A DNA stretch of 64,000 nt from Faecalibacterium sp. I3-3-33. GTDB lineage: Bacteria; Bacillota; Clostridia; Oscillospirales; Ruminococcaceae. Positions within the stretch are counted from its first letter, which is position 1; each line of letters opens with the position of its first letter. The notes beneath the pieces were generated by a model, which ran no database searches, was not told the DNA's origin, and saw only the letters and a list, made by a program, of their open reading frames with translations. This document shows, piece by piece, positions 31,983-41,802 of the stretch. The stretch spans positions 1,364,001 to 1,428,000 of the forward strand of contig NZ_CP094469.1 of the NCBI RefSeq assembly GCF_023347295.1, given 5' to 3'. Both the position numbers and the translations under genes were made by a program.

Positions 31983-32147
31983 ATGAAAGACTTTGATTTT
32001 GGCTACTTTGGCACCGGCGACGAGGGCTATGCCCAGTACATGACCGCATTCGAACGCAATTTCAGCACGGACAGCACCGACAGCTTTACGTCCGATGACA
32101 CAGACTGCGATGCAGACAGCTGCGATAGCAGCGAGGACGATTTCTAA
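31983..32147 (+). CDS. Acidic 54-residue miniprotein
   Basis: The small frame MKDFDFGYFGTGDEGYAQYM... ends DCDADSCDSSEDDF. It has about 17 acidic residues, two cysteines in the tail and only three basic residues. A strong ribosome site (TGGAGGATAACACG) precedes the ATG. No family is recognised. It sits 54 bp upstream of a ZIP metal-transporter gene, so an Asp/Cys/Ser-rich metal-buffering or sensing role is conceivable but purely inferred. Confidence 0.55.
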   Translation: MKDFDFGYFGTGDEGYAQYMTAFERNFSTDSTDSFTSDDTDCDADSCDSSEDDF

Positions 32148-32201
32148 GGCTTGCACCTTTTTTCCCGTTTGTGCATACAACGGGCAAAGGGGGAATGCGG
32201 C

Positions 32202-32948
32202 TTGAACCGGATCGTTTTCACACTTGGGATCTGGCTGTTCCCGGCGGCGTGCACCGCGCTGGGAGCAGCAGGGGTGTTTTTGCTGCGCAGGCAGACAAGA
32301 CCGGCTACCCGGCGCATCCTGTGCGGGATGGCGGCGGGCATCATGCTGGCGGCCAGCGTGTGGAGCCTGCTGCTTCCGGCCATTGCCCGGTCGCAGGGCA
32401 GGGCGGCATGGGTGCCCCCGGCGCTGGGGCTTATTTTAGGCGCTGTGGGGCTTTTGCGGCTGGAGGATGCCGCCGGGCAGCTGCTGGCTGGCGGTCCCGG
32501 GCATTGCGGGCGTATGGTGCTGGCGGTCACCCTGCACAACCTGCCGGAAGGCATGGTGGTGGGGCTGGCTGCGGCGCTGGCGCTGCACGGGGACGCGGAC
32601 GCTGTAAGCGGCGCGCTGGCGCTGAGCCTTGGCATCGGCTTGCAGAACATCCCGGAGGGGGCGGCGGTCAGTCTGCCGCTGACCCAGAGCGGGCGCACCC
32701 GGGGGCAGTCCTTTGCCGCCGGGGCGGCCTCCGGGCTGGTGGAGCCCTTGGGCGCGGTGCTGGCCTTTGTGCTGGCCGAGTGGGTAGGTGCAGCGCTGCC
32801 GTGGCTTATGAGCGCGGCGGCGGGCTGTATGGTGTGTGTGACCGCACAGGAGATGATCCCTGAGGCGGTGGAACCGGATGAAGTGGCCGGTGTCATCAGC
32901 ATCGTGTTGGGGTTTGCCCTGATGATGGCACTGGATGTGGCCCTGTGA
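32202..32948 (+). CDS. ZIP-family divalent metal transporter
   Basis: The 248-residue membrane protein has about eight spans. The two metal-site helices are visible: TLHNLPEGMVVGLAAALAL (HNxPEG) and LGIGLQNIPEGAAVSLPL (QNxPEG), as in ZupT-like ZIP proteins that import zinc, iron or manganese. I chose TTG 32202 because AAAGGGGG lies 9 nt upstream and the first span starts at once; an upstream TTG at 32151 has no ribosome site. A terminator at 32955-33001 is shared with the convergent MATE gene. Confidence 0.9.
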   Translation: MNRIVFTLGIWLFPAACTALGAAGVFLLRRQTRPATRRILCGMAAGIMLAASVWSLLLPAIARSQGRAAWVPPALGLILGAVGLLRLEDAAGQLLAGGPGHCGRMVLAVTLHNLPEGMVVGLAAALALHGDADAVSGALALSLGIGLQNIPEGAAVSLPLTQSGRTRGQSFAAGAASGLVEPLGAVLAFVLAEWVGAALPWLMSAAAGCMVCVTAQEMIPEAVEPDEVAGVISIVLGFALMMALDVAL

Positions 32949-32954
32949 TAGAGT

Positions 32955-33001
32955 AAAAGCAATGCCGGACAGACCTTTTGGCCTACCCGGCATTGCTTTT
33001 A
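32955..33001. terminator. Bidirectional terminator between the ZIP and MATE genes
   Basis: AAAAGCAATGCCGG pairs with CCGGCATTGCTTTT across a 19-nt loop. Confidence 0.85.
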
Positions 33002-33013
33002 TGCAAAAAGGAT

Positions 33014-34375
33014 TTATATCGTCTGCGGCTGCTTCTGGCGCAGCTTACGCCGCACCACCAGCAGGCAGGTCAGGTGCACCAGCGCGGTCAGCGCCCAGCT
33101 GATAGGGTAGCTGATGTACAGCATAAAGGGGGTGCGGTTCAGCTGGAAAATCGTTGCGATCCACACCAGCCGCAGCGCGCACACGCCGATAAGGCTTACC
33201 ACCATGGGCAGTACGCTGTACCCCAGCCCGCGCAGGCTGCTGGCCAGCACGTCCATAATGCCGCACAGCAGGTAGAAGCCGCAGATCAGCCGCAGCCGCT
33301 CAGCGCCGGTGGCGATGACCGCGGCGTCCGAGGAGTAGAAGCGCAGCAGCTGATTTCCCGCCAGTGCCGCGCCGCCGCCCAGTACAAGGCCGGTGACTAC
33401 GACACACAGCAGACAGTTGCGGATCACCCGGTCAAGGTTGTGGTACTTGCGTGCGCCGATGTTCTGGCTGGTAAAGGTGACCGCGGCCTGCGCAAAGGCG
33501 TTCATGGCGGTGTACACAAAGCCCTCCAGATTGGAGGAGGCAGAGTTGCCCGCCACCACCATGGAGCCGAAGGAGTTGATGGAGGACTGGATGACCACAT
33601 TGGAAAGGCTGAACACCGTGCTTTGCAGCCCGGCAGGCAGGCCGATGAGCAAGATTTGCTTCAGCGTCCCGGCGTGGAAGGCCAGCCGCCGCAGGTCCAG
33701 CCGCAGTGCACCCTCCTCCCGGACGAGCATCCCGGTCACCAGCAGCGCGGAAACAGTCTGGCTGATGATGGTAGCCAGTGCCACGCCCGCCACACTCATG
33801 GAAAAGCCGATGACAAAGACCAGATTCAGCACCACATTGATGACACCGGCAGCGGCCAGACAGTACAGCGGGCGCTTGGTGTCGCCCACCGCCCGCAGCA
33901 GCGCACTGCTGAAGTTGTACAGCATGGTCATGGGCATTCCGATAAAATAGATCTTCAGGTACAGGGTGGAAAGGCCGATCACGTCCTCCGGGCAGCTCAT
34001 CAGCTCCAGCAGGCCGCGCGCGGCGCAAAAGCCCACCACCGCCAGCAATACGCCGCTGACTAAGCCCAGCGCTACGGCGGTGTGCACCGTATCCTGTACG
34101 CCCTTTTCGTCCCGGGCGCCAAAGCACCGGGCTGCCACTACATTGGCACCCAGCGAAAGCCCGACGAACAGGTTGACCAGCAGATTGATCAACGCACCGT
34201 TGGAGCCGACGGCAGCCAGCGCCGTGCTGCCCGCAAAGCGCCCCACCACCACAACATCGGCGGCATTGAACAGCAATTGCAGAATGCTGGATGCCGCCAG
34301 CGGCACGGAAAACAAGATGATCTTTTGCAGCATGGGTCCGCTGGTCAGGTCTGCGGAACGGCTGGTCGTAGCCAT
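33014..34375 (-). CDS. MATE-family efflux transporter
   Basis: The 453-residue protein has about 12 spans. The N-terminal MLQKIILFSVPLAASSILQLLFNAADVVVVGRFAG is typical of the MATE family and is repeated in weaker form in the second half. It probably exports drugs or metabolites in exchange for Na+ or H+. AGGAGGTAGAT precedes the start. The gene stands alone with its own promoter at 34424-34452. Confidence 0.92.
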   Translation of the reverse strand: MATTSRSADLTSGPMLQKIILFSVPLAASSILQLLFNAADVVVVGRFAGSTALAAVGSNGALINLLVNLFVGLSLGANVVAARCFGARDEKGVQDTVHTAVALGLVSGVLLAVVGFCAARGLLELMSCPEDVIGLSTLYLKIYFIGMPMTMLYNFSSALLRAVGDTKRPLYCLAAAGVINVVLNLVFVIGFSMSVAGVALATIISQTVSALLVTGMLVREEGALRLDLRRLAFHAGTLKQILLIGLPAGLQSTVFSLSNVVIQSSINSFGSMVVAGNSASSNLEGFVYTAMNAFAQAAVTFTSQNIGARKYHNLDRVIRNCLLCVVVTGLVLGGGAALAGNQLLRFYSSDAAVIATGAERLRLICGFYLLCGIMDVLASSLRGLGYSVLPMVVSLIGVCALRLVWIATIFQLNRTPFMLYISYPISWALTALVHLTCLLVVRRKLRQKQPQTI

Positions 34376-34423
34376 GAGTTATCTACCTCCTATAATAAAC
34401 CTGAATTGACATAGCAATTGCCT

Positions 34424-34452
34424 ATTATAGCGCGATATTAGGTAAAAAACAA
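34424..34452 (-). promoter_or_regulatory. Promoter of the MATE gene
   Basis: On the minus strand TTGTTT and TATAAT are 17 bp apart. Confidence 0.8.
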
Positions 34453-34514
34453 GAGGTAAAGCGCCCTATTCTCTCCAAAAGCGGCAAATATCGCCCGCCG
34501 GGCGCAGCCTGCAA

Positions 34515-34543
34515 TTGAAAAATGCTGCCCATACTGCTATAAT
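34515..34543 (+). promoter_or_regulatory. Promoter of the sugar transferase gene
   Basis: TTGAAA and TATAAT are 17 bp apart, 40 bp before the start codon. Confidence 0.85.
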
Positions 34544-34582
34544 AAGGCGGTAGACCCGTAGAAAACGGAGGAAGTTTTATTT

Positions 34583-35191
34583 ATGTATCGGAATTGGATC
34601 AAACGGCTGCTGGATATTTTTCTGTCGGCCTGCGGCATTTTGTGCCTTTCGTGGCTGCTGCTGCTTCTGGCTGTTGCCATCAAGCTGGACTCTCCAGGGC
34701 CGGTGTTTTTCCGGCAGAAGCGTGTGGGCATCGGCAAGCGGCATTTCCAGATCCTCAAGTTCCGCACCATGCGCATTGATACCCCCCACGATATGCCCAC
34801 TCATCTGCTGCACGACCCGGAGCAGTATATCACCCGCATGGGGCGTTTTCTGCGCAAGACCAGTCTGGACGAGCTGCCCCAGCTGTGGAATATTCTTGTG
34901 GGGGATATGGCGGTCATCGGCCCGCGCCCTGCGCTGTGGAACCAGTACGACCTGCTGGCCGAGCGGGATAAGTACGGCGCAAACGATGTGCGCCCGGGGC
35001 TGACCGGCTGGGCGCAGATCCATGGCCGTGACGAGCTGGAAATTGCCGAAAAGGCAAAGCTGGACGGCTGGTATGTGGAGCATATCAGCTTTGGGCTGGA
35101 TGTGAAGTGCTTCTTTGGCACCATTACCGCCGTGCTCAAGCATGACGGCGTAGTGGAGGGCGGCACCGGCACCCTGCATGATGAAAAATGA
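34583..35191 (+). CDS. Bacterial sugar transferase (initiating glycosyl phosphotransferase)
   Basis: The 202-residue protein is a short PglC/WcaJ-type enzyme. An N-terminal reentrant membrane helix ([25 protein letters not shown]) is followed by [27 protein letters not shown]. The [21 protein letters not shown] block and [10 protein letters not shown] complete the family pattern. It transfers a sugar 1-phosphate to undecaprenyl phosphate, starting a surface glycan. No other glycan genes are adjacent, so it appears as an orphan. Confidence 0.93.
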   Translation: MYRNWIKRLLDIFLSACGILCLSWLLLLLAVAIKLDSPGPVFFRQKRVGIGKRHFQILKFRTMRIDTPHDMPTHLLHDPEQYITRMGRFLRKTSLDELPQLWNILVGDMAVIGPRPALWNQYDLLAERDKYGANDVRPGLTGWAQIHGRDELEIAEKAKLDGWYVEHISFGLDVKCFFGTITAVLKHDGVVEGGTGTLHDEK

Positions 35192-35299
35192 GGCTTGCTG
35201 CGCAAAATGATATGCTGGCGCAGCGATGCTCCGGCTGTGCCGGAATGATGTGCGCTGCGGCGCATGATGGATGATAGCCGGAAATATGCTAAAAATCGA

Positions 35300-35341
35300 G
35301 CGGCTTCGGGTGAACTGCGGTCTGCCCGCAGCCGCATTTTT
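35300..35341 (+). terminator. Terminator after the sugar transferase gene
   Basis: GCGGCT-CGGG pairs with CCCG-AGCCGC and is followed by ATTTTTA. It lies about 110 bp past the stop; the intervening bases show small GC-rich hairpins but no gene. Confidence 0.7.
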
Positions 35342-35382
35342 ATGTTAAGCGCAGTACAGACCTGCTGAAATTGGCATATCTC

Positions 35383-35410
35383 TTGATTTATCCCCTGAAA
35401 AGCGTATAAT
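35383..35410 (+). promoter_or_regulatory. Promoter of the aspartyl-tRNA synthetase gene
   Basis: TTGATT and TATAAT are 16 bp apart. The leader is only about 35 nt, too short for a T-box. Confidence 0.8.
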
Positions 35411-35449
35411 AAAACAGTACACAAGACGTTAAAGGAGGATTCCTGTATT

Positions 35450-36784
35450 ATGGAACGCACCTATATCAATGAGGCTCAAAAGGCCATCGGCGGCACGGTG
35501 AAGGTGCAGGGCTTTATCGAGAACCTGCGCAACAGCAAGTATATGGCATTTATCGTGCTGAAGGATATTACCGGCAAGCTGCAGATCACAGTGGAAAAGG
35601 CCGACCACCCCGAGCTGGTGGATACCATTGATCAGCTCACCCCGGACTCTGTCATCACCGTCACCGGTAAGGTGATGGAGAACGACTACGTCAAGATGGG
35701 CGGCGTGGAGATGATCCCCGAGAGCATCGAGGTGGAGAGCACCGCCAATGCACTGCCCATCGTCCGCAAGGAGATCGCAGCCACCAAGAAAAAGAAGGCT
35801 GTGGAGCGCTCCAGCATCGACCAGCGCATCGACTACCGCTGGATCGACCTGCGCACCGACGAGAACCAGCTGATGTTCAAGGCACAGAGCTGCTTCGTCA
35901 ATGCCATGCGCAAGTTCCTGCTGGACCGCAACTTCATCGAGATCCACACCCCCAAGCTGATCGCTGCTGCCAGCGAGAGCGGCTCTGAGGTGTTCAAGGT
36001 GGACTACTTCGACCGCAACGCCTATCTGGCACAGAGCCCCCAGTTCTATAAGCAGATGGCCATGGCTGCCGGCTTTGAGCGTATCTTCGAGACCGGCCCC
36101 GTGTTCCGCGCCGAGAAGAGCTACACCAACAAGCACGCTACCGAGTTCTCCGGCTTCGACCTGGAGTTCAGCTACATCACCTCCTTCAAAGACGTGATGA
36201 AGATGGAAGAGGAGCTGCTGACCGCAGGTCTGCAGGCCGTTAAGGACAGCTACGGCGACCAGATCAAGGAGCTGTTCGGGCAGGAAGTCATCGTGCCCAC
36301 CACCCCGTTCCCGGTGGTCAAGCTGGCAGACCTGTACAAGGCTCTGGAGGAAGAGTTCGGCTACACCGTGGACGAGAGTGAGAAGGGCGATTTGACCACC
36401 GAGGCCGAGCGCTTGAGCTACGACTGGGTCAAGAAGCACTACGGTCACGAGTTCCTGTTCATTACCGATTACTCTGCCGAGAAGCGCGCTTTCTACCACA
36501 TGCGTGATGAGAACGGCGTGCCGCAGGGCTATGACCTGATCTGGCGCGGTGTGGAGATCACCACTGGTGCCCAGCGTGAGCACCGCTACGAGGTGCTGAA
36601 GAAGCAGGCTGAGGAGAAGGGTCTGGCCGAGGACGTCAAGTTCTATCTGGAGTTCTTCCAGTACGGCTGCCCGCCCCACGGCGGCTTTGGCATCGGCATC
36701 GACCGCCTGACTATGTTGCTGTGCGGCCTGAGCATCAAGGATGCAGAGTTCCTGTTCCGCGGCCCCAACCGCCTGACCCCGTGA
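35450..36784 (+). CDS. aspS: Aspartate--tRNA(Asp/Asn) ligase, archaeal type
   Basis: The 444-residue class IIb synthetase has an N-terminal OB-fold ([24 protein letters not shown]), motif 2 [24 protein letters not shown] and motif 3 [16 protein letters not shown] ending in FRGPNRLTP. It lacks the GAD insertion of the 590-residue bacterial AspRS, so it is the short archaeal/eukaryal form. Clostridia that carry this form use it as a non-discriminating enzyme to charge tRNA-Asn with Asp for GatCAB amidation. That role is family knowledge, not shown here. AsnRS is an alternative, but the overall pattern favours AspRS. Confidence 0.85.
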   Translation: MERTYINEAQKAIGGTVKVQGFIENLRNSKYMAFIVLKDITGKLQITVEKADHPELVDTIDQLTPDSVITVTGKVMENDYVKMGGVEMIPESIEVESTANALPIVRKEIAATKKKKAVERSSIDQRIDYRWIDLRTDENQLMFKAQSCFVNAMRKFLLDRNFIEIHTPKLIAAASESGSEVFKVDYFDRNAYLAQSPQFYKQMAMAAGFERIFETGPVFRAEKSYTNKHATEFSGFDLEFSYITSFKDVMKMEEELLTAGLQAVKDSYGDQIKELFGQEVIVPTTPFPVVKLADLYKALEEEFGYTVDESEKGDLTTEAERLSYDWVKKHYGHEFLFITDYSAEKRAFYHMRDENGVPQGYDLIWRGVEITTGAQREHRYEVLKKQAEEKGLAEDVKFYLEFFQYGCPPHGGFGIGIDRLTMLLCGLSIKDAEFLFRGPNRLTP

Positions 36785-36802
36785 TTTTATAAAAACCTTT
36801 CT

Positions 36803-36839
36803 AAGAGCTGCTGTGTGTTTCGCACGGTAGCTCTTTTTT
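36803..36839 (+). terminator. aspS terminator
   Basis: AAGAGCT-CTGTGTG pairs with CGCACGG-AGCTCTT and is followed by a T6 run. Confidence 0.85.
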
Positions 36840-36854
36840 GAGTTCCGTGAAAAG

Positions 36855-36890
36855 GCAATTGAGGAAAATCCGCAGATTTTCCTCAATTGC
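36855..36890. repeat. Perfect 16-bp hairpin
   Basis: GCAATTGAGGAAAATC and its exact complement are separated by CGCA. It lies between the aspS terminator and repeat copy D and lacks a T-run, so it is not a simple terminator. Confidence 0.75.
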
Positions 36891-36900
36891 AATTATAAAA

Positions 36901-36950
36901 ATTTTTTTCGCTGACTATGCCCAGAGCAAAGCGTAGGGCATTTAAGATCA
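36901..36950 (+). repeat. Dispersed intergenic hairpin repeat, copy D
   Basis: TTTTTTTCGCTGACT then ATGCCCAGAGC...GTAGGGCATTTAAGATC. It matches copies A to C in block order and lies in the gap before spoIVA. Confidence 0.6.
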
Positions 36951-37046
36951 TTCCGGCATAATAAACGGCCCCTTTTCATACGATACAACGAGCACACCCA
37001 CCCCTACGGGCGCGGTGCGCAGCGCAACAGGAAGGGGAGAAGGACC

Positions 37047-38540
37047 TTGGAGAAACAGGAACAGAACAGCATCTGTCGCGAGATCGGCGCACGCACCGGC
37101 GGGGATATCTACATCGGTGTGGTGGGGCCGGTGCGCAGTGGCAAATCCACCTTTATCAAGCGGTTCATGGAGCAGCTGGTGCTGCCCGCCATGTCCGGCT
37201 CTGCCGCCGCCCGGGAGCGTGCCCGGGACGAGCTGCCGCAGTCGGCGGCGGGGCGCACCATCATGACCACCGAGCCGAAATTCATCCCGGAGACTGCCGT
37301 GCCCTTGCAGCTGGAGGGCGGCGGGGCGTGTCGGGTGCGGCTGATCGACTGCGTGGGCTACATGGTGGAAGGTGCCATGGGGCACGAGGAGGACGCAAAG
37401 CCCCGCATGGTCAAAAGCCCGTGGTTCGAGCAGGAGGTGCCCTTTGACCTTGCCGCAGAGACCGGCACCCGCAAGGTGATCTGCGAGCACTCCACCATCG
37501 GGGTGGTGGTCACCACGGACGGTTCAATCAGCGATATCCCCCGGGCGGGCTACGCAGAGGCGGAAAGGCGGGTCATCACCGAGCTGGAAGCGCTGGGCAA
37601 GCCCTATATCATCCTGCTCAACAGCACCCACCCGGATGCGCCGGAGACCCGGCAGCTGGCCGAGGGTATGGCGCGGGACTACCACCGCACCGTGCTGCCG
37701 GTAAGCTGCGTGGACTTGGATGCCGCCATGCTGGGGGAGATTTTGCGGCGGGTACTGTACGAGTTCCCGGTGCAGGAGCTGGATTTTGCCCTGCCCCGTT
37801 GGGTGACCATGCTGGAGCCCGGGCACTGGCTGCAGGCGCAGGTGTATGCAGCCGCCATGCAGCTGGCAGAGCGGGTGTCCCGCATGAAGGATCTGCCAGC
37901 CGGAACGGACGCACCTGCGCTGGAATGCGATGCCGTGCAGCGATCGGCAGTGGCAGGGGCAGACCTTGCTGCCGGCAGTGTGCGGGTGAGTGTGGAGCTG
38001 AAGCCGGAGATCTTTTATCAGGTGCTCAGCGAGCAGACCGGGCTGGATATCGGGGACGAGGCGGGGCTGATGCCCTGCATCATGGAACTTGCCCGGGCAA
38101 AACGCGCCTACGAGAAGGTGCGCAGTGCCTTGGAGCAGGTGGAAGCCACCGGCTATGGCATCGTGATGCCCTCCATCGACGAGCTGCATCTGGAACCGCC
38201 TGAGATCGTGCATCAGGACGGGCGCTGCGGGGTGCGGCTGCAAGCCTGTGCGCCCTCTATCCAGATGATGAAAGCCACCATCCACACTGAACTGAGCCCC
38301 ATCGTGGGTACCGAGAAGCAGAGCGAGGACTTGGTGCAAAGCTTGTTGGCCGATTTTGCGGACGACCCGGTGCAGCTGTGGGAGTCCAACATCTTCGGCA
38401 AAAGCCTGCACGAATTAGTGAACGATGGCTTGCAGAACAAGCTGCTCCACATCCCGCAGGAAGCCCGCACCCGCCTGCAGGAAACGCTGGAACGGGTCAT
38501 CAACGAGGGCTGCACCGGACTGATCTGTATCCTGATTTAG
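37047..38540 (+). CDS. spoIVA: Stage IV sporulation protein A
   Basis: The 497-residue protein is the spore-coat basement-layer ATPase. The N-terminal TRAFAC-like NTPase domain has the P-loop GPVRSGKST (near residue 28), the sensor region AAGRTIMTTEPKFIP and the walker-B-like LIDCVGYMVEGAMGHEE. The middle and C-terminal domains end with the hydrophobic GCTGLICILI tail that is conserved in the family and needed for membrane or SpoVM interaction. Length fits (about 492). Start is TTG after GGAAGGGGAGAAGG. No other sporulation gene is visible nearby. It is notable if the host is an asporogenous Faecalibacterium. Confidence 0.95.
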   Translation: MEKQEQNSICREIGARTGGDIYIGVVGPVRSGKSTFIKRFMEQLVLPAMSGSAAARERARDELPQSAAGRTIMTTEPKFIPETAVPLQLEGGGACRVRLIDCVGYMVEGAMGHEEDAKPRMVKSPWFEQEVPFDLAAETGTRKVICEHSTIGVVVTTDGSISDIPRAGYAEAERRVITELEALGKPYIILLNSTHPDAPETRQLAEGMARDYHRTVLPVSCVDLDAAMLGEILRRVLYEFPVQELDFALPRWVTMLEPGHWLQAQVYAAAMQLAERVSRMKDLPAGTDAPALECDAVQRSAVAGADLAAGSVRVSVELKPEIFYQVLSEQTGLDIGDEAGLMPCIMELARAKRAYEKVRSALEQVEATGYGIVMPSIDELHLEPPEIVHQDGRCGVRLQACAPSIQMMKATIHTELSPIVGTEKQSEDLVQSLLADFADDPVQLWESNIFGKSLHELVNDGLQNKLLHIPQEARTRLQETLERVINEGCTGLICILI

Positions 38541-38555
38541 GGCGTATCTGAAAAA

Positions 38556-38597
38556 ATCCCCGCCCGCCGTAAGGTTTGCTTACAGCGGGCGGGGATC
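38556..38597. terminator. Bidirectional terminator between spoIVA and the DUF4364 gene
   Basis: ATCCCCGCCCGC-GTAAG pairs with CTTAC-GCGGGCGGGGAT. The preceding GGGCGTATCTGAAAA resembles the end of the MITE-like element at 15135. Confidence 0.8.
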
Positions 38598-38605
38598 GTT
38601 CTGTC

Positions 38606-39157
38606 TTATTTTTCTTCCTCGGTCAGCTTGTTGATCAGCAGCTGATAGATCTCGTTGCCCTTCAGGATGAACTGCTTCTTCACCAGCTCGGCGCTCAGCC
38701 GGTCGGGTGCGCCCAGTTCCAGACAGAACAGCTCGCTGTCCAGCCCCTTTACAGTGCAGCGCACGGTGCAGTGGCCGTCTGCCTTTTCGGTGATGCGGGC
38801 GCTGTATTTGGCCTCCTTGCGGGCCCATGTCTGGCAGCGCAGCACGGCAGCCACCGCCCGCTCCCGCACGCTGCGGGGCAGGTCGTAGGCCAGCTCCTGC
38901 GCCACCTTGCGGCCTTTGTCGGTAATGGCATAGCTGTCGCCGGTCAGGGTGACCAGTTCCTGTTTTGTGATATCGTCCAGACAGGAGCCGATCTCAAAAT
39001 AGTTGACAAGGGCTTCCTCCATCAGGGCGTTCTCGATCTCCTGCCGGGTAATGGGGCCGGCGTTTTTCACCAGATAGCACAATAGCAGCCGGATCTCGGT
39101 GCTGCTGGTCAGGCCGCCGGGACGGACACCGGCGGTAAAAGCATCATTGGCGCTCAT
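38606..39157 (-). CDS. DUF4364-family protein, winged-helix-like
   Basis: The 183-residue protein has an N-terminal winged-helix-like region (TEIRLLLCYLVKNAGPITRQEIENAL, then YFEIGSCLDDITKQELVT and YAITDKGRKVAQELAYDLP). The C-terminal half is a beta-rich domain (YSARITEKADGHCTVRCTVKG). This matches DUF4364, which is common in Clostridia and of unknown function. A transcriptional regulator role is suggested by the fold. It is convergent with spoIVA and codirectional with the S1 gene, from which it is separated by 108 bp. Confidence 0.8.
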   Translation of the reverse strand: MSANDAFTAGVRPGGLTSSTEIRLLLCYLVKNAGPITRQEIENALMEEALVNYFEIGSCLDDITKQELVTLTGDSYAITDKGRKVAQELAYDLPRSVRERAVAAVLRCQTWARKEAKYSARITEKADGHCTVRCTVKGLDSELFCLELGAPDRLSAELVKKQFILKGNEIYQLLINKLTEEEK

Positions 39158-39265
39158 CGTTCCTTACATCCCCCTTGCGCTTTCACATGGTATCAAAGGT
39201 CTGCGCCGCTGCCAAAAGGGCGGGCAGCGGGCAGACAAAAACTCTTTCTATTAGTATAAAGGCTT

Positions 39266-40201
39266 TCAGCCCGGATTGCAAGCCGCAACGGCAAAATCTG
39301 TCTCAATACGCTTGGGGCACTCCGGTGTGGAGTACACCCACCTGTCCAGATGTCCTTCGGTGATAAAGTACCGCAGCTCAAACCGGTGAGGCTGGCTCAG
39401 GGCGTGGTTCACGATGACCAGTTTGATCTTCATCTTTTCCGGCAGAATGTTTTTGATGTAGACGCTTACCGCCTGCCCGGGCGCAAGACCGGTGCAGCTT
39501 TCCGCAAGACCGGCAAGGTTTGGCGCAATTTCCACAAAGGTGCCGTATTCCTCTACGCTGCGCACGATGCCCACCACCGTTTCGCCTACGGTGAACCGGG
39601 CAGCGTTCTCTGCCCATGTGCCCAGCAGTTCCCGGATGGTCAGTACAAAGCGCCCCTGCGCGTCCCGGTTCTTGATGGCACACAAAATCTGCTGCCCTAC
39701 GCTGACCCGGTCGGCAGGGGAGGAGATGCGGCTTACCGACATACAGTCGATGGGCAGCAGGGCGCTGATGCCGCAGCCTACGTCACAAAACGCGCCGAAC
39801 GGCTCGATGTGGGTCACCGTGCAGGGCAGGATATCCCCGGGCGAGAGGGTGTCCAGATACTCTGCCTTGCACAGCTGCTGCGCCTTGGCGCGGGAAAGTC
39901 GGTAGCAGGGCGCGCCGTCCTCGTCCGTGTCCAGCCCCTCAATGACAAAGCAGGTGGGGCGTCCCACCCGGGTCAGCACCGCAATATCCCGCACGGTGCC
40001 GGTCTCGGCACCGTCTGCGCACTGGGCAAAGGGCATTACCGCCTTAACCCCGCCCAGCTCAAACCGCAGCTGCCGCCGGGTGTCAAAGGCAAGGGCAGTG
40101 GCCTGCAAAATTTCGCCGCTGGCCATGGCAGCCCGCAGCTCGGCAGGAGAAAGGCGGGCGGCAGAGCGGTAACTGTTTTCGGTACGATAAGCTTGCATCA
40201 T
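39266..40201 (-). CDS. S1 RNA-binding domain protein
   Basis: The 311-residue protein carries two recognisable S1 motifs: GDILPCTVTHIEPFGAFCDVGCGISALLPI (about residue 119) and GETVVGIVRSVEEYGTFVEIAPNLAGLAE (about residue 200). A less clear N-terminal OB-like region precedes them. It is shorter than ribosomal protein S1 and resembles the small S1-like proteins of Clostridia, probably RNA-binding and ribosome-associated. Two adjacent ATGs begin the frame; the outer one has an AGAGG site. It is divergent from the DUF951 gene. Confidence 0.85.
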   Translation of the reverse strand: MMQAYRTENSYRSAARLSPAELRAAMASGEILQATALAFDTRRQLRFELGGVKAVMPFAQCADGAETGTVRDIAVLTRVGRPTCFVIEGLDTDEDGAPCYRLSRAKAQQLCKAEYLDTLSPGDILPCTVTHIEPFGAFCDVGCGISALLPIDCMSVSRISSPADRVSVGQQILCAIKNRDAQGRFVLTIRELLGTWAENAARFTVGETVVGIVRSVEEYGTFVEIAPNLAGLAESCTGLAPGQAVSVYIKNILPEKMKIKLVIVNHALSQPHRFELRYFITEGHLDRWVYSTPECPKRIETDFAVAACNPG

Positions 40202-40277
40202 GTTTCATTCCTCTTTCTATATGGTTTTCGGGTCTCTGTGCGATGCTACAACGATATGCAGCAGTGTGCGCAGATAT

Positions 40278-40306
40278 TTGCATTTTGTGCGGCTTTGCAT
40301 TATACT
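40278..40306 (+). promoter_or_regulatory. Promoter of the DUF951-prfA unit
   Basis: TTGCAT and TATACT are 17 bp apart, about 95 bp before the DUF951 start. Confidence 0.8.
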
Positions 40307-40402
40307 ATATCTGTATGCGCAGCACCCGCTGGGCGGGCGGCGGCACACACTGGCTCTGCCGGGCATCTGCGCGGCAGAAAAGAAGGGAGAGGTCGGATAA
40401 AT

Positions 40403-40594
40403 ATGGACGTCGCTGTGGGAGATACCATCCTCACCCGCAAAAAGCACCCCTGCGGAGCATCCAGCTTCGAGGTGCTGCGGGTGGGCATGGATTTTAAGAT
40501 CCGCTGCACCGGCTGCGGACGCGAGGTCATGCTGCCCCGCGCCAAAATTGAAAAGAACATCAAAAAGGTGGTAAAGCCCGGCAGCGCGCAGTAG
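40403..40594 (+). CDS. DUF951-domain protein
   Basis: The 63-residue protein VGDTILTRKKHPCGASSFEVLRVGMDFKIRCTGCGREVMLPRAKIEKNIKK has the single-domain DUF951 pattern, with cysteines C17, C35 and C38 likely forming a metal or structural site. It is conserved across Firmicutes and often next to translation or chromosome-segregation genes. Function is unknown. It precedes prfA by 51 bp, suggesting co-transcription. Confidence 0.9.
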   Translation: MDVAVGDTILTRKKHPCGASSFEVLRVGMDFKIRCTGCGREVMLPRAKIEKNIKKVVKPGSAQ

Positions 40595-40645
40595 CGCAGC
40601 CAACGCACCCGAACCGGAACGAATTTTGTAAGGAGAACTGCAAGG

Positions 40646-41731
<1,086 letters not shown>

Positions 41732-41802
41732 ACCCCGGCTTTGCAGGTGCAAAACCACTTGAATGACTGACAAGCAACTATACTTTACAGATAGAAAGAA
41801 CG

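Noticed and set aside
35411..35449. T-box leader for the aspartyl-tRNA synthetase gene
   Set aside because: The leader from the clear promoter is only about 35 nt, far too short.
38541..38555. GGGCGTATCTGAAAA resembling one end of the MITE-like element
   Set aside because: Only a single end is present, followed directly by a terminator; no partner repeat within 300 bp.
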